A stretch of 64,000 nt of DNA from Saccharofermentans sp. (GCA_024691325.1 JAILNR010000037.1:1-64000); one strand, 5' to 3'. Positions 1 to 8,453 are shown, counted from the stretch's first letter. Notes: a model not told the origin generated them from the sequence alone. Numbers and translations: made by a program.

Positions 1-935
1 TCGTCCATCTTGGAAACCATTGTCTGGTTTGCATCGAAGAGTGAACCATATCTCATACCGATGATATCGGAAGAAACGAGCTTCTCCTCTGTGTAACCGA
101 AGGACTCTGTAACAGCAGCCTTCATAGCAGCGTTGATACCCTCAACTGTAGCCTCACCCTTTACAACAGCGTGGAGGATTGTTGTGGAACCTGTAGCTGT
201 AGGAACCCTCTGAGCAGCACCGATAAGCTTACCGTTCAACTCAGGGATAACAAGGCCGATAGCCTTAGCAGCACCTGTGGAGTTAGGAACGATGTTAGCA
301 GCACCAGCTCTTGCTCTCTGGAGATCACCCTTTCTCTGAGGGCCGTCGAGGATCATCTGGTCACCTGTGTAAGCGTGAACAGTTGTCATGATACCGCTCT
401 GGATAGGAGCATAATCGTTGAGAGCCTTTGTCATAGGAGCAAGACAGTTTGTTGTGCAGGAAGCTGCAGAAATAACCTTATCGTCCTTTGTAAGTGTTGT
501 ATGGTTAACGTTGTAAACGATTGTAGGGAGATCGTTTCCAGCAGGAGCGGAGATAACAACCTTCTTAGCACCTGCATTGATGTGAGCCATAGACTTTTCC
601 TTAGATGTGTAGAAACCTGTGCACTCGAGAACTACGTCTACACCGAGCTCACCCCAAGGGAGATTGTTAGCATCAGCTTCCTTATAGATCTGAAGAGTCT
701 TGCCGTCAACTGTGATTGTGTTAGCATCGTCGTCAGATGTTACTGTGTGCTTATTCTCGCCGATTACACCAGCGTAACCACCCTGAGCTGTGTCATACTT
801 CAAAAGATGAGCAAGCATGGAAGGCTTTGTAAGATCGTTGATAGCAACAACCTCATAACCCTCTGCACCGAACATCTGTCTGAAAGCAAGACGACCGATT
901 CTACCGAAACCGTTAATCGCAACTTTAACTGCCAT
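1..935 (-). CDS. gap: Type I glyceraldehyde-3-phosphate dehydrogenase (3' end beyond window)
   Basis: Glycolytic enzyme oxidising glyceraldehyde-3-phosphate to 1,3-bisphosphoglycerate with NAD and phosphate in the cytoplasm. The protein begins [15 protein letters not shown], the NAD-binding Rossmann glycine motif, and carries the catalytic SCTTN motif with the active-site cysteine at residue 160. About 311 residues are visible, so only some 25 C-terminal residues of a normal ~335-residue enzyme are missing off the left edge. The start at 935 follows a strong AGGAGG site about 8 bases upstream. It is transcribed away from the lipoprotein gene at 1276 and has its own promoter (988-1016). Confidence 0.97.
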   Translation of the reverse strand, partial: MAVKVAINGFGRIGRLAFRQMFGAEGYEVVAINDLTKPSMLAHLLKYDTAQGGYAGVIGENKHTVTSDDDANTITVDGKTLQIYKEADANNLPWGELGVDVVLECTGFYTSKEKSMAHINAGAKKVVISAPAGNDLPTIVYNVNHTTLTKDDKVISAASCTTNCLAPMTKALNDYAPIQSGIMTTVHAYTGDQMILDGPQRKGDLQRARAGAANIVPNSTGAAKAIGLVIPELNGKLIGAAQRVPTATGSTTILHAVVKGEATVEGINAAMKAAVTESFGYTEEKLVSSDIIGMRYGSLFDANQTMVSKMD

Positions 936-987
936 TTTGAATTTCCTCCTGAAAATAACTAGTTACTTTGTGCTTTGCACTTCAACT

Positions 988-1016
988 ATCATACAACGGA
1001 GTTTTTACCTTTACAA
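988..1016 (-). promoter_or_regulatory. Predicted sigma-A promoter of gap
   Basis: Reading the minus strand, a -35 box TTGTAA (1016-1011) is followed after exactly 17 bases by a -10 box TATGAT (993-988). This leaves an untranslated leader of roughly 45 bases that contains a GTGC-AAA-GCAC mini-hairpin and the gap ribosome site. The prediction rests only on consensus and spacing. Confidence 0.6.
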
Positions 1017-1044
1017 CAAAATAAAAGATAAAATTACCTTATTA

Positions 1045-1073
1045 TTAGCCGTTTTTCGTCAAAATTCGGCTAA
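1045..1073. promoter_or_regulatory. Inverted repeat upstream of gap (candidate operator) and rest of the 936-1275 gap
   Basis: TTAGCCG (1045-1051) and CGGCTAA (1067-1073) form perfect 7-base arms around a 15-base spacer, about 30 bases upstream of the gap -35 box. This is a reasonable place for a glycolytic or redox regulator. A sequence one mismatch away from the CcpA cre consensus lies at 1089-1103 (TTGGAAACGATTTTC). Apart from the two divergent promoters and these motifs, I see nothing else in the 340-base interval between gap and the lipoprotein gene. Confidence 0.35.
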
Positions 1074-1176
1074 ATGGGCCCAAAACGTTTGGAAACGATT
1101 TTCGTTGTAGTTGTATATAGTCAAATTAACATTATTTATGCAATATGTTGTGTTTTTATTATGTAATTGGTACAGA

Positions 1177-1204
1177 TTGCACAACATGTGCATTATGCTA
1201 TCAT
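1177..1204 (+). promoter_or_regulatory. Promoter with embedded palindrome upstream of lipoprotein gene
   Basis: A -35-like TTGCAC (1177-1182) and a -10-like TATCAT (1199-1204) are 16 bases apart. The -35 box is part of a perfect palindrome, TGCACA-ACA-TGTGCA, at 1178-1192, so a protein bound there would block RNA polymerase. The identity of any binding protein is unknown. Confidence 0.4.
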
Positions 1205-1275
1205 TCCTAAGGATTTGAGACGGGGACGTCGATGATCATTATATTTTTTAGAATTTGAGAAGGAGGATTTCTTTC

Positions 1276-1770
1276 ATGAAGAAATCAAAGATTGCTGCAA
1301 TCGCTCTCTCTGCTGCTATGGCATTTTCAATGACAGCTTGCGCTTCACAGGCAGAGGAGACACAGGTTGAAGAGACAGAGACAACTGTTGAAGAGACAGT
1401 TGCTGAGACATCCGCTGTAGAGACATCTGCTGCTGAGACAGTTGCTGAGACATCTGCTGCTGAGACTGAGGCTACAGAAGCTACTGAGGCTACAATCGAC
1501 GAGGCTCTCGTTGGTTCTTGGTCTGGTGAGGTTGAGGGTATGGAGCTTGTTTACACATTCAACGATGATGCTACAGGTTCTGTAACTATGACTGAAGAGG
1601 GTGAGGACGTGGATGTTCCTTTCACTTACAATGTTCCTGAGGAAGGCACACTCACAATCTCAGTTGAGTTTGCTGGTGAGATAGATTCAGAAGATGCTTC
1701 TTACACAGTCGATGGTGACACACTCACAATGGATGATGGTTCAAGCACAGTTGAGTTCACAAGAAACTAA
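1276..1770 (+). CDS. Small secreted lipoprotein with Thr/Glu/Ala-rich linker
   Basis: A 164-residue predicted lipoprotein. The signal peptide (MKKSKIAAIALSAAMAFSMT) ends in a lipobox with the acceptor cysteine after MTA. Residues ~25-75 are a low-complexity linker of repeated E-T-S-A-V/A-E-T units. The C-terminal ~85 residues (from VGSWSGEVEG) look like a small beta-rich lipocalin-like domain, with alternating G-D-x-L-T-M strands. The ATG at 1276 is chosen because AAGGAGGA lies just upstream and the signal peptide starts there. The gene is monocistronic, with a strong terminator 22 bases after the stop. No function can be assigned; it is probably an exported surface protein. Confidence 0.8.
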   Translation: MKKSKIAAIALSAAMAFSMTACASQAEETQVEETETTVEETVAETSAVETSAAETVAETSAAETEATEATEATIDEALVGSWSGEVEGMELVYTFNDDATGSVTMTEEGEDVDVPFTYNVPEEGTLTISVEFAGEIDSEDASYTVDGDTLTMDDGSSTVEFTRN

Positions 1771-1792
1771 TCTACTGATATAGTTTGATAAT

Positions 1793-1827
1793 AAAGGGAG
1801 TATCGATCTGATACTCCCTTTTATTTT
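1793..1827 (+). terminator. Rho-independent terminator after lipoprotein gene
   Basis: A perfect 12-base stem (AAAGGGAGTATC / GATACTCCCTTT) with a 5-base loop, followed by TTATTTT. It also lies just beyond the end of trmB on the other strand, and the A-rich 5' flank could let it terminate both convergent transcripts. Confidence 0.9.
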
Positions 1828-1829
1828 GC

Positions 1830-2492
1830 TTACTTTTCCACCTTGCCTGATGTCGCTACGCAGCGCTTGATTGGTATTCCCTCATCAGCGAACTTCTGCT
1901 CGAACTCAGTCCTGACATTAGCTTCATTGTATTCACTGTTGTGAAGATCTCTTGTTACTTCCGACAATTCAAAACCGCATTCTTTAAACTCGGTTAAAGA
2001 GAAATCAAACAGCATCGTGTTGTCAGTCTTAAAACGGATTTCTCCCTTCGGCTTCATTATCTTCTCATAGACCTTAAGGAAGTCTCTGTAGGTAAGTCTT
2101 CTCTTGGGCTTCTTCTTACGCGTCCACGGATCGGAGAAATTGAGATATATCCTGTCAACCTCATTCTCCTCAAAGTAATCAATAAGATTCTTGGCATCTG
2201 CATTGACGAAGAAAAGGTTCTTAATTTCCATTTCCTTCGCTTTCTCGATAGCCGCGAGGATAACCGACGATTCTCTTTCGAGAGCTATATAAAGTGCGTC
2301 CGGATTTGCCAGAGCCGTCTCGGTACAGAACTTACCCTTACCGCATCCTATCTCAAGATAAAGCTTTGAAGTTTCAGGAAAACCGCACACCTCTCTCCAC
2401 TTGCCTTTATTAGTCGCCGGTAAAGCAAACCACAGTCCGGCACATCTCTCCATACGTTCGGGAATATGTCTCTTGGTGCGAAGTCGTGTCAT
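1830..2492 (-). CDS. trmB: tRNA (guanine-N7-)-methyltransferase TrmB
   Basis: SAM-dependent enzyme making m7G46 in the variable loop of tRNAs. The 220-residue length is normal for the family. Visible motifs are the SAM-binding LYLEIGCGKGKF (residues ~45-57), the ALERES segment after the second strand, and the family signature NFSDPWTRKKKPKRRL. The start ATG overlaps the metH stop (ATGA, 2489-2492), so the two genes are translationally coupled. A short near-identical copy of the first ~11 codons occurs in the scar at 7573-7607. Confidence 0.95.
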   Translation of the reverse strand: MTRLRTKRHIPERMERCAGLWFALPATNKGKWREVCGFPETSKLYLEIGCGKGKFCTETALANPDALYIALERESSVILAAIEKAKEMEIKNLFFVNADAKNLIDYFEENEVDRIYLNFSDPWTRKKKPKRRLTYRDFLKVYEKIMKPKGEIRFKTDNTMLFDFSLTEFKECGFELSEVTRDLHNSEYNEANVRTEFEQKFADEGIPIKRCVATSGKVEK

Positions 2493-4924
2493 GTGTTCTC
2501 TTTTTTCTCCTGTAAAAGTTCGCAGATACGCACGGATTCCATCGCGTCAGCAGCGTAGTAATCGCCGCCGATCTTCTTTACGACATCATCGGTAACAACC
2601 GCACCGCCGCAGAAGACCGGAACCGTAATGCCCCTGTCCTTCATTTCCTTTATCGTGTTCTCCATCGACACCACGGTAGTAGTCATGAGGGCCGAGAGGC
2701 CGACACCTATGGGCTTATACTTTTCGCAGGCCTCGCAGACAACCTCGGGAGGAACATCCTTGCCTAAGTCGATGACCTCGAAGCCGTAACTTTGGAGCAC
2801 GACCTTGACGATGTTCTTGCCGATATCGTGAACGTCGTTCTGCACCGTCGCGATGATAACGGGACCCTTGGAGGAGCCGCCGTCAGAGGACACAAGCTTA
2901 TCCTTTATCTCATCGAAAACGAGCTTGCTGGTCTCGGCCGACACCATAAGCTGCGGCAGGAAAATGATTCCCTTATCGTAATCTCTTCCGACCTTATCAA
3001 GGGCGGGGATCAAGTGATCAGATGCAATGCTTAAGGGCTCCTCATCTCCCATGCCCTTTATCGCATCTACTGCCTGATGCTTCTGACCCTTTACGATTGC
3101 TTTGAACAAAGCTGACTTTCCTTCCATCTCGGGATCGGCACCACCTGCTTTATCCCCAGCCTGTGTAGCCTGGACTGCACCCGGCTTGGCAACAACATCA
3201 TTAGTGTGACGGACAATATAATCCTCGGCGTTCTCATCGGATGCATTAAGAACCTCAAATGCATCAATAGCACCCATCAGTTCCTTATCCATCGGATTTA
3301 AAATAGGAAGCTTAAGTCCCGCATACATAGCCATTACAAGGAATGTGCGGTTGATCAAAGGTCTGTTGGGAAGACCGAACGAGACATTCGACAAGCCAAG
3401 GCAGGTCGCGCATCCTAACCGCTCAGTTACATATCCTACGCACTTTACGGTCTCGATTACTTCCTTTTGCTGCGCACTTGCAGTAAGAACCAGAGAGTCA
3501 ATAACAATTCTTTTCTTGGAGATGCCGTACTTAGAAGCCTCGTTAACGATCTTCTGTGCTATCTCAAATCTGCGTTCAGCTGTAGGAGGAATACCGTCCT
3601 CATCGATACAAAGACCGAGTACGGTTCCGCCGTATTTCTTCACGATCGGGAATACCGCATCCATGACCTCCTGCTTTCCGTTAACGGAATTGATAAGAGG
3701 CAGTCCGTTATAGATACGGCAGGCTTTCTCGAGAGTCTCGGGATTGGAGCTGTCGATCTGCAAAGGAAGATCTATTACTTCCTGAAGATTCGTGATGAGC
3801 TCGGTCATTACCGCCGTCTCATCGATGCCCGGCACACCGACATTAACGTCGAGAACATCGGCACCGGCTTCAACCTGCGCGATACCCTCATCGACAATGT
3901 CGTAGAGTCTTCCCTCCTGCAAAGCAAGCTTCATCTTTTTCTTGCCTGTAGGATTAAGTCTCTCGCCGCATCTCAATACTCTGTTCTTAAATTCCACGAG
4001 CGTAGTCGTACCGCACACTCTTGTGACTTCGGGCGCAGGGTTGAAATTAACTTCAAGGTCCCCGGTCTTCTCGCAGGAAAGTCTTATGTGCTCGGGGGTA
4101 GTTCCGCAGCATCCGCCGAATCCGGATATACCCGCTATGGCAAATTTTCGAATGTAATCAGAGAACTCATCAGCGGCGACATCGTAGTAAGTCTCACCGT
4201 TTCTGAACTTCGGAAGGCCCGCATTAGGCTGAACCATCATGGGGATCCTCGCGCACTTTAACATGCGCATGATAACAGGCTCGAGCTCCTTAGGACCTAA
4301 CGAGCAGTTAACCGCAACAAGATCGGCGCCAAGACCTTCGATAAGAGCAACCGCCTGTTCGGGAGAAGCTCCCGTCAGCATGTTCCCGTTCTCCTGGAAA
4401 GTTACTGAACAAAACAGAGGCTTGTCCGTATTCTCCTTGATGGCGAGCATCGCCGCCTTGACTTCGTGAAGATCGGTCATCGTCTCGATGATAAATCCGT
4501 CAACGAGGTCTCTTGCAAGAAGCACCTGCTCTTTGAAAGTATCTACCGCATCCTCGAAGTCCAGGTCACCTAACGGCTTAAGAAGTTTTCCGGTCGGGGC
4601 CATATCATAGAACACATATACATCCTTACCGGATTCCTCGGCCGCTTCACATGCATTCTTACACGCGGCCTTTATCTGAGCCGTAAGCTCAGCCGTGTCC
4701 GTTATGTGGTACCGGTCCGCACCGAAAGTATTAGTCACAATACAAGTCGATCCGGCTTCTATATAGTCTTTATGAATCGCTTTAACCAGCTCGGCGCGGT
4801 CTATATTGATCTCGGCACTGTTGGTCCCAGCGGGCACACCTCTCGCTTGAAGCTGCGACCCGAACCCTCCGTCAAAGACAATAAACTTCTTACCCAGTAA
4901 ATCTCTGATATCTTCTTTAGCCAT
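2489..4924 (-). CDS. metH: Cobalamin-dependent methionine synthase lacking the reactivation domain
   Basis: Transfers the methyl group of 5-methyltetrahydrofolate to homocysteine through cobalamin. The 811 residues comprise an N-terminal homocysteine/zinc barrel (FGGCCGTTPEH zinc cysteines), a pterin-binding barrel (GERLNPTGKKKMK onward), the helical cap and the B12 domain with DVHDIGKN (cobalamin-ligating His699). The C-terminal AdoMet reactivation domain of full-length ~1200-residue MetH is absent. Two separate genes (6974-7525 and 8454-9005) supply that domain. Downstream trmB overlaps by 4 bases. I see no clear Shine-Dalgarno before the ATG and no SAM or cobalamin riboswitch in the 104 bases upstream. 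Confidence 0.95.
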   Translation of the reverse strand: MAKEDIRDLLGKKFIVFDGGFGSQLQARGVPAGTNSAEINIDRAELVKAIHKDYIEAGSTCIVTNTFGADRYHITDTAELTAQIKAACKNACEAAEESGKDVYVFYDMAPTGKLLKPLGDLDFEDAVDTFKEQVLLARDLVDGFIIETMTDLHEVKAAMLAIKENTDKPLFCSVTFQENGNMLTGASPEQAVALIEGLGADLVAVNCSLGPKELEPVIMRMLKCARIPMMVQPNAGLPKFRNGETYYDVAADEFSDYIRKFAIAGISGFGGCCGTTPEHIRLSCEKTGDLEVNFNPAPEVTRVCGTTTLVEFKNRVLRCGERLNPTGKKKMKLALQEGRLYDIVDEGIAQVEAGADVLDVNVGVPGIDETAVMTELITNLQEVIDLPLQIDSSNPETLEKACRIYNGLPLINSVNGKQEVMDAVFPIVKKYGGTVLGLCIDEDGIPPTAERRFEIAQKIVNEASKYGISKKRIVIDSLVLTASAQQKEVIETVKCVGYVTERLGCATCLGLSNVSFGLPNRPLINRTFLVMAMYAGLKLPILNPMDKELMGAIDAFEVLNASDENAEDYIVRHTNDVVAKPGAVQATQAGDKAGGADPEMEGKSALFKAIVKGQKHQAVDAIKGMGDEEPLSIASDHLIPALDKVGRDYDKGIIFLPQLMVSAETSKLVFDEIKDKLVSSDGGSSKGPVIIATVQNDVHDIGKNIVKVVLQSYGFEVIDLGKDVPPEVVCEACEKYKPIGVGLSALMTTTVVSMENTIKEMKDRGITVPVFCGGAVVTDDVVKKIGGDYYAADAMESVRICELLQEKKENT

Positions 4925-5028
4925 AGCGTAAGTTTATCATTTTTAGTCTATAAAATGGAAAATTTATATGTTTTTGGGAAAAATCCTTAACCCTAAAAGA
5001 ATACTATGTGCTTAAAAGGAGGTGTCTA

Positions 5029-6717
5029 ATGAAAAACACAATCAGAATTATTGCTTCAATACTGGCTTCTTCAATTATTGCAGTTAGTTTGTCAAATCAG
5101 GCATTGGCTGCAGGAGCAGACAAAACAAAGACGAGTGGTAATACAAGTCTCGGCGTATCTGCTATACAGGCTCCGAGATTACCTGAATCCTCTATTGATT
5201 GGTGGTCAGGAAATTATGTTTATTTCGGAACTTACGACGGAAACCCCATAAGATTTCGAGTACTTACTCCGAACACAACAGCGTATGGAGGAACTACAAT
5301 TTTCCTCGACAGTGATGCAGTATTATTTAGATATGAATCAGCTGATTATTCTTTGAATTGGCAGGAAAGCGAAATAAGACAATTTCTCAATAATGATTTT
5401 TTTGTCAATTCATTTTCAACGCAGGAACAAAACAGCATAGCTGTCAGCCAAATCGATTCACATGTTGCTGACACTGATTTATACCCCGATAGGGCAGCCA
5501 GAGATATTAGCGAATTTACAGGTTTGACCGGCGATAGAATCTTCCTGCTGGATGCAGAGGAATGCTTCAATCCGGATTACGGATATGCTTGGGGGGCCAG
5601 TTCATATTCTGATGACAGCGATAATCAAAACTGGGTTTGCAGGCAGAAGTTTGCTTACGGAACTCTCCCGGATAATTATCTTAATCTTAATGCAGTAGAT
5701 GTCGAGCCTCATTATGGTTCTTTTTGGGCGCTTCGAACTTCAGAAACCGATAGCCAATATCCCGGTATCAACATTGATTATTATGGAAGTGTCCAACCGA
5801 ATAACCGTCTGAGTTCCAATATTTCCCCGGCGATGAATATTAATCTTGACAGTATCATCTTCGCCACAGAAACAGCCAGAAGCGGTGAATATACGCTAAC
5901 CGTTATAGATGAGAGTATCGAGACGAATCTCGGTACAGCTTCGATAGACAATACTGTTGTAACAATTCCATTCAATGTAACCGGTTCATACGACCGAATA
6001 TCCTTACTAATCACTGATGGAAGTTGGAATCAAGAGGGTTCTTCTATTATCAATTACAGCGAATTTGACGGATCATTTAATCTTTCCTCTTTAGGACTGT
6101 CTTTGGACAATTGGGGAACCTCCTATCATGTATACCTAATCGCCGAAGACATAAACGAGGAATACTACACCGACTATGCAAGTACACCTGTTGAGGTTGA
6201 AGCGCCTTCAGTCCAAACGAATTTATCTACTGCACAAGCTCCCTCGATACCGGACAGCAACGAAGATCAATCCGCTGACGCCTTGCAGCCTACGATACTA
6301 CCCACTTCAAATTCTTCAACAGAATCACAATATTCACTTCCGGCTCATTCCCCATCTACTGATGAAGACAACGCAGGTGCATTTGTAGAGCGACTTTATT
6401 CTGTCATTCTCAACCGCGCTTCTGACATCGCTGGAAAAGAACACTGGATAAGTGAGATCACCGATAACGGTTATTCGGCAGGTGAATGTGTAAGAGGCTT
6501 TCTTAACTCTCAGGAATTTCTCGATAAAGAGTATTCGGATGAAGAATACCTTAATATTTTATATTCTGTTTTTATGGACAGAGAAGCAGACGAAGATGGT
6601 TTTAACTACTGGATGAATATGCTCTCTGAAGGAGCATCGAGGAACGAAATCATAGACGGTTTCATAGGTTCACGGGAATGGACAGAGATTTGTAAGATTT
6701 ACAACTTTAACGCATAA
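5029..6717 (+). CDS. Secreted DUF6273 / DUF4214 protein
   Basis: A 562-residue exported protein. Residues 1-34 form a signal peptide ending near ALAAG. Residues ~60-280 match the DUF6273 pattern (YFGTYDGNPIRFRVL, LDSDAVLF, NWQESEIRQFLN). A beta-rich Ig-like segment follows (~290-400), then a Ser/Pro/Gln-rich linker. The C-terminal ~110 residues form a DUF4214 repeat pair (FVERLYSVILNRASD and ILYSVFMDREADEDGFNYW), a module often found at the ends of surface or secreted proteins. The ATG at 5029 is chosen for its AAAGGAGG site. It is transcribed divergently from metH, and a terminator follows. The biological role is unknown. Confidence 0.85.
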   Translation: MKNTIRIIASILASSIIAVSLSNQALAAGADKTKTSGNTSLGVSAIQAPRLPESSIDWWSGNYVYFGTYDGNPIRFRVLTPNTTAYGGTTIFLDSDAVLFRYESADYSLNWQESEIRQFLNNDFFVNSFSTQEQNSIAVSQIDSHVADTDLYPDRAARDISEFTGLTGDRIFLLDAEECFNPDYGYAWGASSYSDDSDNQNWVCRQKFAYGTLPDNYLNLNAVDVEPHYGSFWALRTSETDSQYPGINIDYYGSVQPNNRLSSNISPAMNINLDSIIFATETARSGEYTLTVIDESIETNLGTASIDNTVVTIPFNVTGSYDRISLLITDGSWNQEGSSIINYSEFDGSFNLSSLGLSLDNWGTSYHVYLIAEDINEEYYTDYASTPVEVEAPSVQTNLSTAQAPSIPDSNEDQSADALQPTILPTSNSSTESQYSLPAHSPSTDEDNAGAFVERLYSVILNRASDIAGKEHWISEITDNGYSAGECVRGFLNSQEFLDKEYSDEEYLNILYSVFMDREADEDGFNYWMNMLSEGASRNEIIDGFIGSREWTEICKIYNFNA

Positions 6718-6743
6718 CTTATACGATCATTTTTCAACCATAC

Positions 6744-6776
6744 CTGCCGACAATTAATCCTGTCGGCAGTTTTTTT
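6744..6776 (+). terminator. Rho-independent terminator
   Basis: A 9-base GC-rich stem, CTGCCGACA / TGTCGGCAG, with an 8-base loop and a run of seven T. It ends the DUF6273/DUF4214 gene. Confidence 0.9.
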
Positions 6777-6848
6777 AGAACTCGATTGAGATTTATCCTG
6801 TAATCCGTTCACGATCAATAACAGTATTTGAAGATGTACAACGCTCAA

Positions 6849-6960
6849 TTCACAAAACCATTCACAAAAAACGGGAATATTGTGAACGACTTTGTGAAAA
6901 TCAGCCCATATTCGCAAAATCATTCACCAAAAACTGAAATTTTGTGAATGAGTTTGTGAA
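6849..6960. repeat. Eight-box tandem inverted element, TTCACAAA type
   Basis: Two 50-base modules lie in tandem (6849-6898 and 6911-6960). In each, two TTCACAAA-like boxes exactly 12 bases apart (starts 6849/6861 and 6911/6923) face two inverted TTTGTGAA-like boxes, also 12 bases apart (6880/6892 and 6941/6953). The arms can fold into a stem of two 7-8 base helices split by a 4x4 internal loop. It lies between the convergent DUF4214 gene and the MetH-activator gene. The layout is the same as the GGACAG-type elements at 14298 and 48081, but the box sequence differs. Confidence 0.75.
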
Positions 6961-6973
6961 TCAAAACACATCA

Positions 6974-7525
6974 TTAACAACTCTTAAATCCGATTATCCC
7001 GGTCATTGACTTGAACGGGTGCATAAGAAAACCGTCATCGAGGACAAGGCCCATACGTGAAATCTCGGGGATGTTATCGAAGATCTGCTTTTGCAAAGAC
7101 AGGGGGACATCGCCGTAGCCCGGAGCGAATCGGAAAGTCTGCTCATTTAAATGAAGCTTCTTTTGATATTCGTTCGTAACTTCCTCTATATAGGCATTGG
7201 AAGCGGCATCAAAGAGCACCATCTTGGCCGGATCCGAATCTTTAAGCCTGTCTATCCTGTTGTCGATACTTTGCCCCAAAGTCGAGATCATAAAACAAAC
7301 GCTGTCAGATCCGCTCTTAATAAACAGATCCGACAGCGATTTAAAATTTAAGTCAATGGGACAATCCTTGATGGAGAAATACTTTACCGTAAATGAAGGT
7401 CGCGCGGAAGCTCTTACTTCCTCAATGGCCTTCCTGACCATCGCGATCTGTTCTTCATCAGGGTTGCCTTTGAAGCCCAGGTAGTTTAGAGTCCTTGTCT
7501 CGAGCGCCGTCAGTTCGGAATTCAA
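6974..7525 (-). CDS. Stand-alone methionine synthase reactivation-domain protein, copy 1
   Basis: A 183-residue protein matching the C-terminal AdoMet-binding reactivation domain of MetH, which reductively remethylates oxidised cobalamin. Diagnostic motifs are RFAPGYGDVPLSLQ (residues 132-145) and the terminal MHPFKSMTGIIGF. It should act on the MetH encoded at 2489-4924, which lacks this domain. By hand alignment it is about 67% identical (122/183) to the copy at 8454-9005. The start is TTG at 7525, with GGAG 8 bases upstream; the same sequence context, including the end of a HIT gene, precedes copy 2. The flanking HIT, trmB and metH fragments show that this copy moved by a rearrangement. 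Confidence 0.88.
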   Translation of the reverse strand: MNSELTALETRTLNYLGFKGNPDEEQIAMVRKAIEEVRASARPSFTVKYFSIKDCPIDLNFKSLSDLFIKSGSDSVCFMISTLGQSIDNRIDRLKDSDPAKMVLFDAASNAYIEEVTNEYQKKLHLNEQTFRFAPGYGDVPLSLQKQIFDNIPEISRMGLVLDDGFLMHPFKSMTGIIGFKSC

Positions 7526-7569
7526 ATCATCTTCTCCGTAAGCTTAACGCCTCCGATGGCATGGAAATG
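7521..7569 (-). pseudogene. 3' fragment of a HIT-family gene
   Basis: Forty-nine bases that match 9001-9049 with three mismatches. Read on the minus strand they give HFHAIGGVKLTEKMI and a stop, corresponding to the last residues of the intact HIT protein (HFHIIGGVKLTEKMI). The fragment provides the ribosome site for the downstream activator gene, which may be why it survived. Confidence 0.85.
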
Positions 7570-7572
7570 AAG

Positions 7573-7607
7573 TCGGGAATATGTCTCTTGGTGCGAAGTC
7601 GTGTCAT
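7573..7607 (-). pseudogene. 5' fragment of trmB
   Basis: The first eleven trmB codons (MTRLRTKRHIP), identical to the intact gene. They overlap the mini-metH stop by ATGA exactly as in the intact pair, then run out of frame into the HIT fragment. The peptide continues only to a stop shortly before the activator gene. Confidence 0.85.
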
Positions 7608-7726
7608 GTGTTCTCTTTTTTCTCCTGTAATAGTTCGCAGATACGCACGGATTCCATCGCATCAGCAGCGTAGTAATCGCCGCCGATCTTCTTTCCTAAT
7701 AATTCTCTGATGTCAGTCTTTGCCAT
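7604..7726 (-). pseudogene. In-frame mini-metH remnant (40 codons)
   Basis: An internal deletion derivative of metH. It starts MAKTDIRELLGKK, matching MetH residues 1-13 (MAKEDIRDLLGKK), and jumps in frame to the last 27 residues (IGGDYYAADAMESVRICELL onward, MetH 785-811), ending at the same stop. The junction falls at an AAGAAG shared by both parental sites. The 3' part, with the trmB start, matches 2458-2580 at about 98% (two differences in ~120 bases), while the 5' end is more diverged. It has only a weak ribosome site. It is too short to fold as a B12 domain. Confidence 0.85.
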
Positions 7727-7748
7727 AAGAATTCTCTATGCGTCTTAA

Positions 7749-8432
7749 TTAAAGATCAATAGATGCTATGTTAAGAAGTGAATTTCCGGACTGTGAAACG
7801 TTAATGAATACGAACTTCCACTGACCGCCGTCGCATGTCAGGATGCAGTAATTCATACCGTTAACAACCTGTGTTGCGAGAACAGCCTCAGCCTCGGAGT
7901 TGAGCTGGCCTTCAGTAACCTCAAGGTAAGCCTCGTTTACATCAGCGGGAACAGAGATATCTTCTGTGAGCTCCCATCCTCCGAGAACGGGCTCATCCAT
8001 GTTGTCACCCCAGATCGCAGTCTCACTTGTGGAAGAAGCGCCGAAGTCAGGAACCTTGATGTCTTCAACCGTTACGCTGTCGCCTACATCCTGTACCGTT
8101 ACAATAGCCCAGAAAGGTGTTGCATCGGGAACTACGATGTTAGAGCTGCAAAGGAAGCTGCTTCCGAGTGGGTTTGACTCAGGTGTGCCAAGGAACAGAA
8201 CAGGCTCATAGTTTGCACCTGTAAAGCCCTGCATAGCAGTTGCGAAAAGATTCTGCATATCATCCGTTACTTCGCAGTCAGCTGCCTCACGTGCCTGTGC
8301 TGCTGCAGCGCTCTCAACGGCAGATGTATCTGAAGCTGCTGCAGAACTCTCTGCAGGTGTTGAACCGCCGCAAGCACTCATAAGTGCTGCTCCCATTGAA
8401 ACTGCCAAAACTATTGAAATAAACTTCTTCAT
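7749..8432 (-). CDS. Lipoprotein of unknown function
   Basis: A 227-residue predicted lipoprotein. The signal peptide MKKFISIVLAVSMGAALMSA is followed by the lipobox cysteine, then a Ser/Ala/Glu-rich linker (~25-50) and a ~175-residue soluble domain with no motif I recognise. The start at 8432 has TAGGAG about 10 bases upstream. It sits between the two MetH-activator genes, so the activator pair is interrupted by an exported protein with no obvious link to methionine. The spacing of only 21 bases to the copy-2 activator suggests co-transcription from alaS. Confidence 0.75.
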   Translation of the reverse strand: MKKFISIVLAVSMGAALMSACGGSTPAESSAAASDTSAVESAAAAQAREAADCEVTDDMQNLFATAMQGFTGANYEPVLFLGTPESNPLGSSFLCSSNIVVPDATPFWAIVTVQDVGDSVTVEDIKVPDFGASSTSETAIWGDNMDEPVLGGWELTEDISVPADVNEAYLEVTEGQLNSEAEAVLATQVVNGMNYCILTCDGGQWKFVFINVSQSGNSLLNIASIDL

Positions 8433-8453
8433 TTTGAAAAACTCCTATTCGTT

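Noticed and set aside
171..962. A 263-codon open frame on the plus strand
   Set aside because: It is antisense to gap, has no ribosome site, and its composition (Ser/Cys/Leu-rich) is that of a codon shadow.
1089..1103. CcpA cre site
   Set aside because: One mismatch to the consensus and no supporting position effect; mentioned only as a possible motif.
4925..5028. SAM or cobalamin riboswitch before metH
   Set aside because: Only 104 bases separate metH from the divergent gene, and no conserved riboswitch core or terminator is visible.
7495..7710. Plus-strand frame similar to one at 2401-2595, as if a repeated gene
   Set aside because: The similarity comes from the duplicated metH/trmB junction on the other strand; neither plus-strand frame has a ribosome site.
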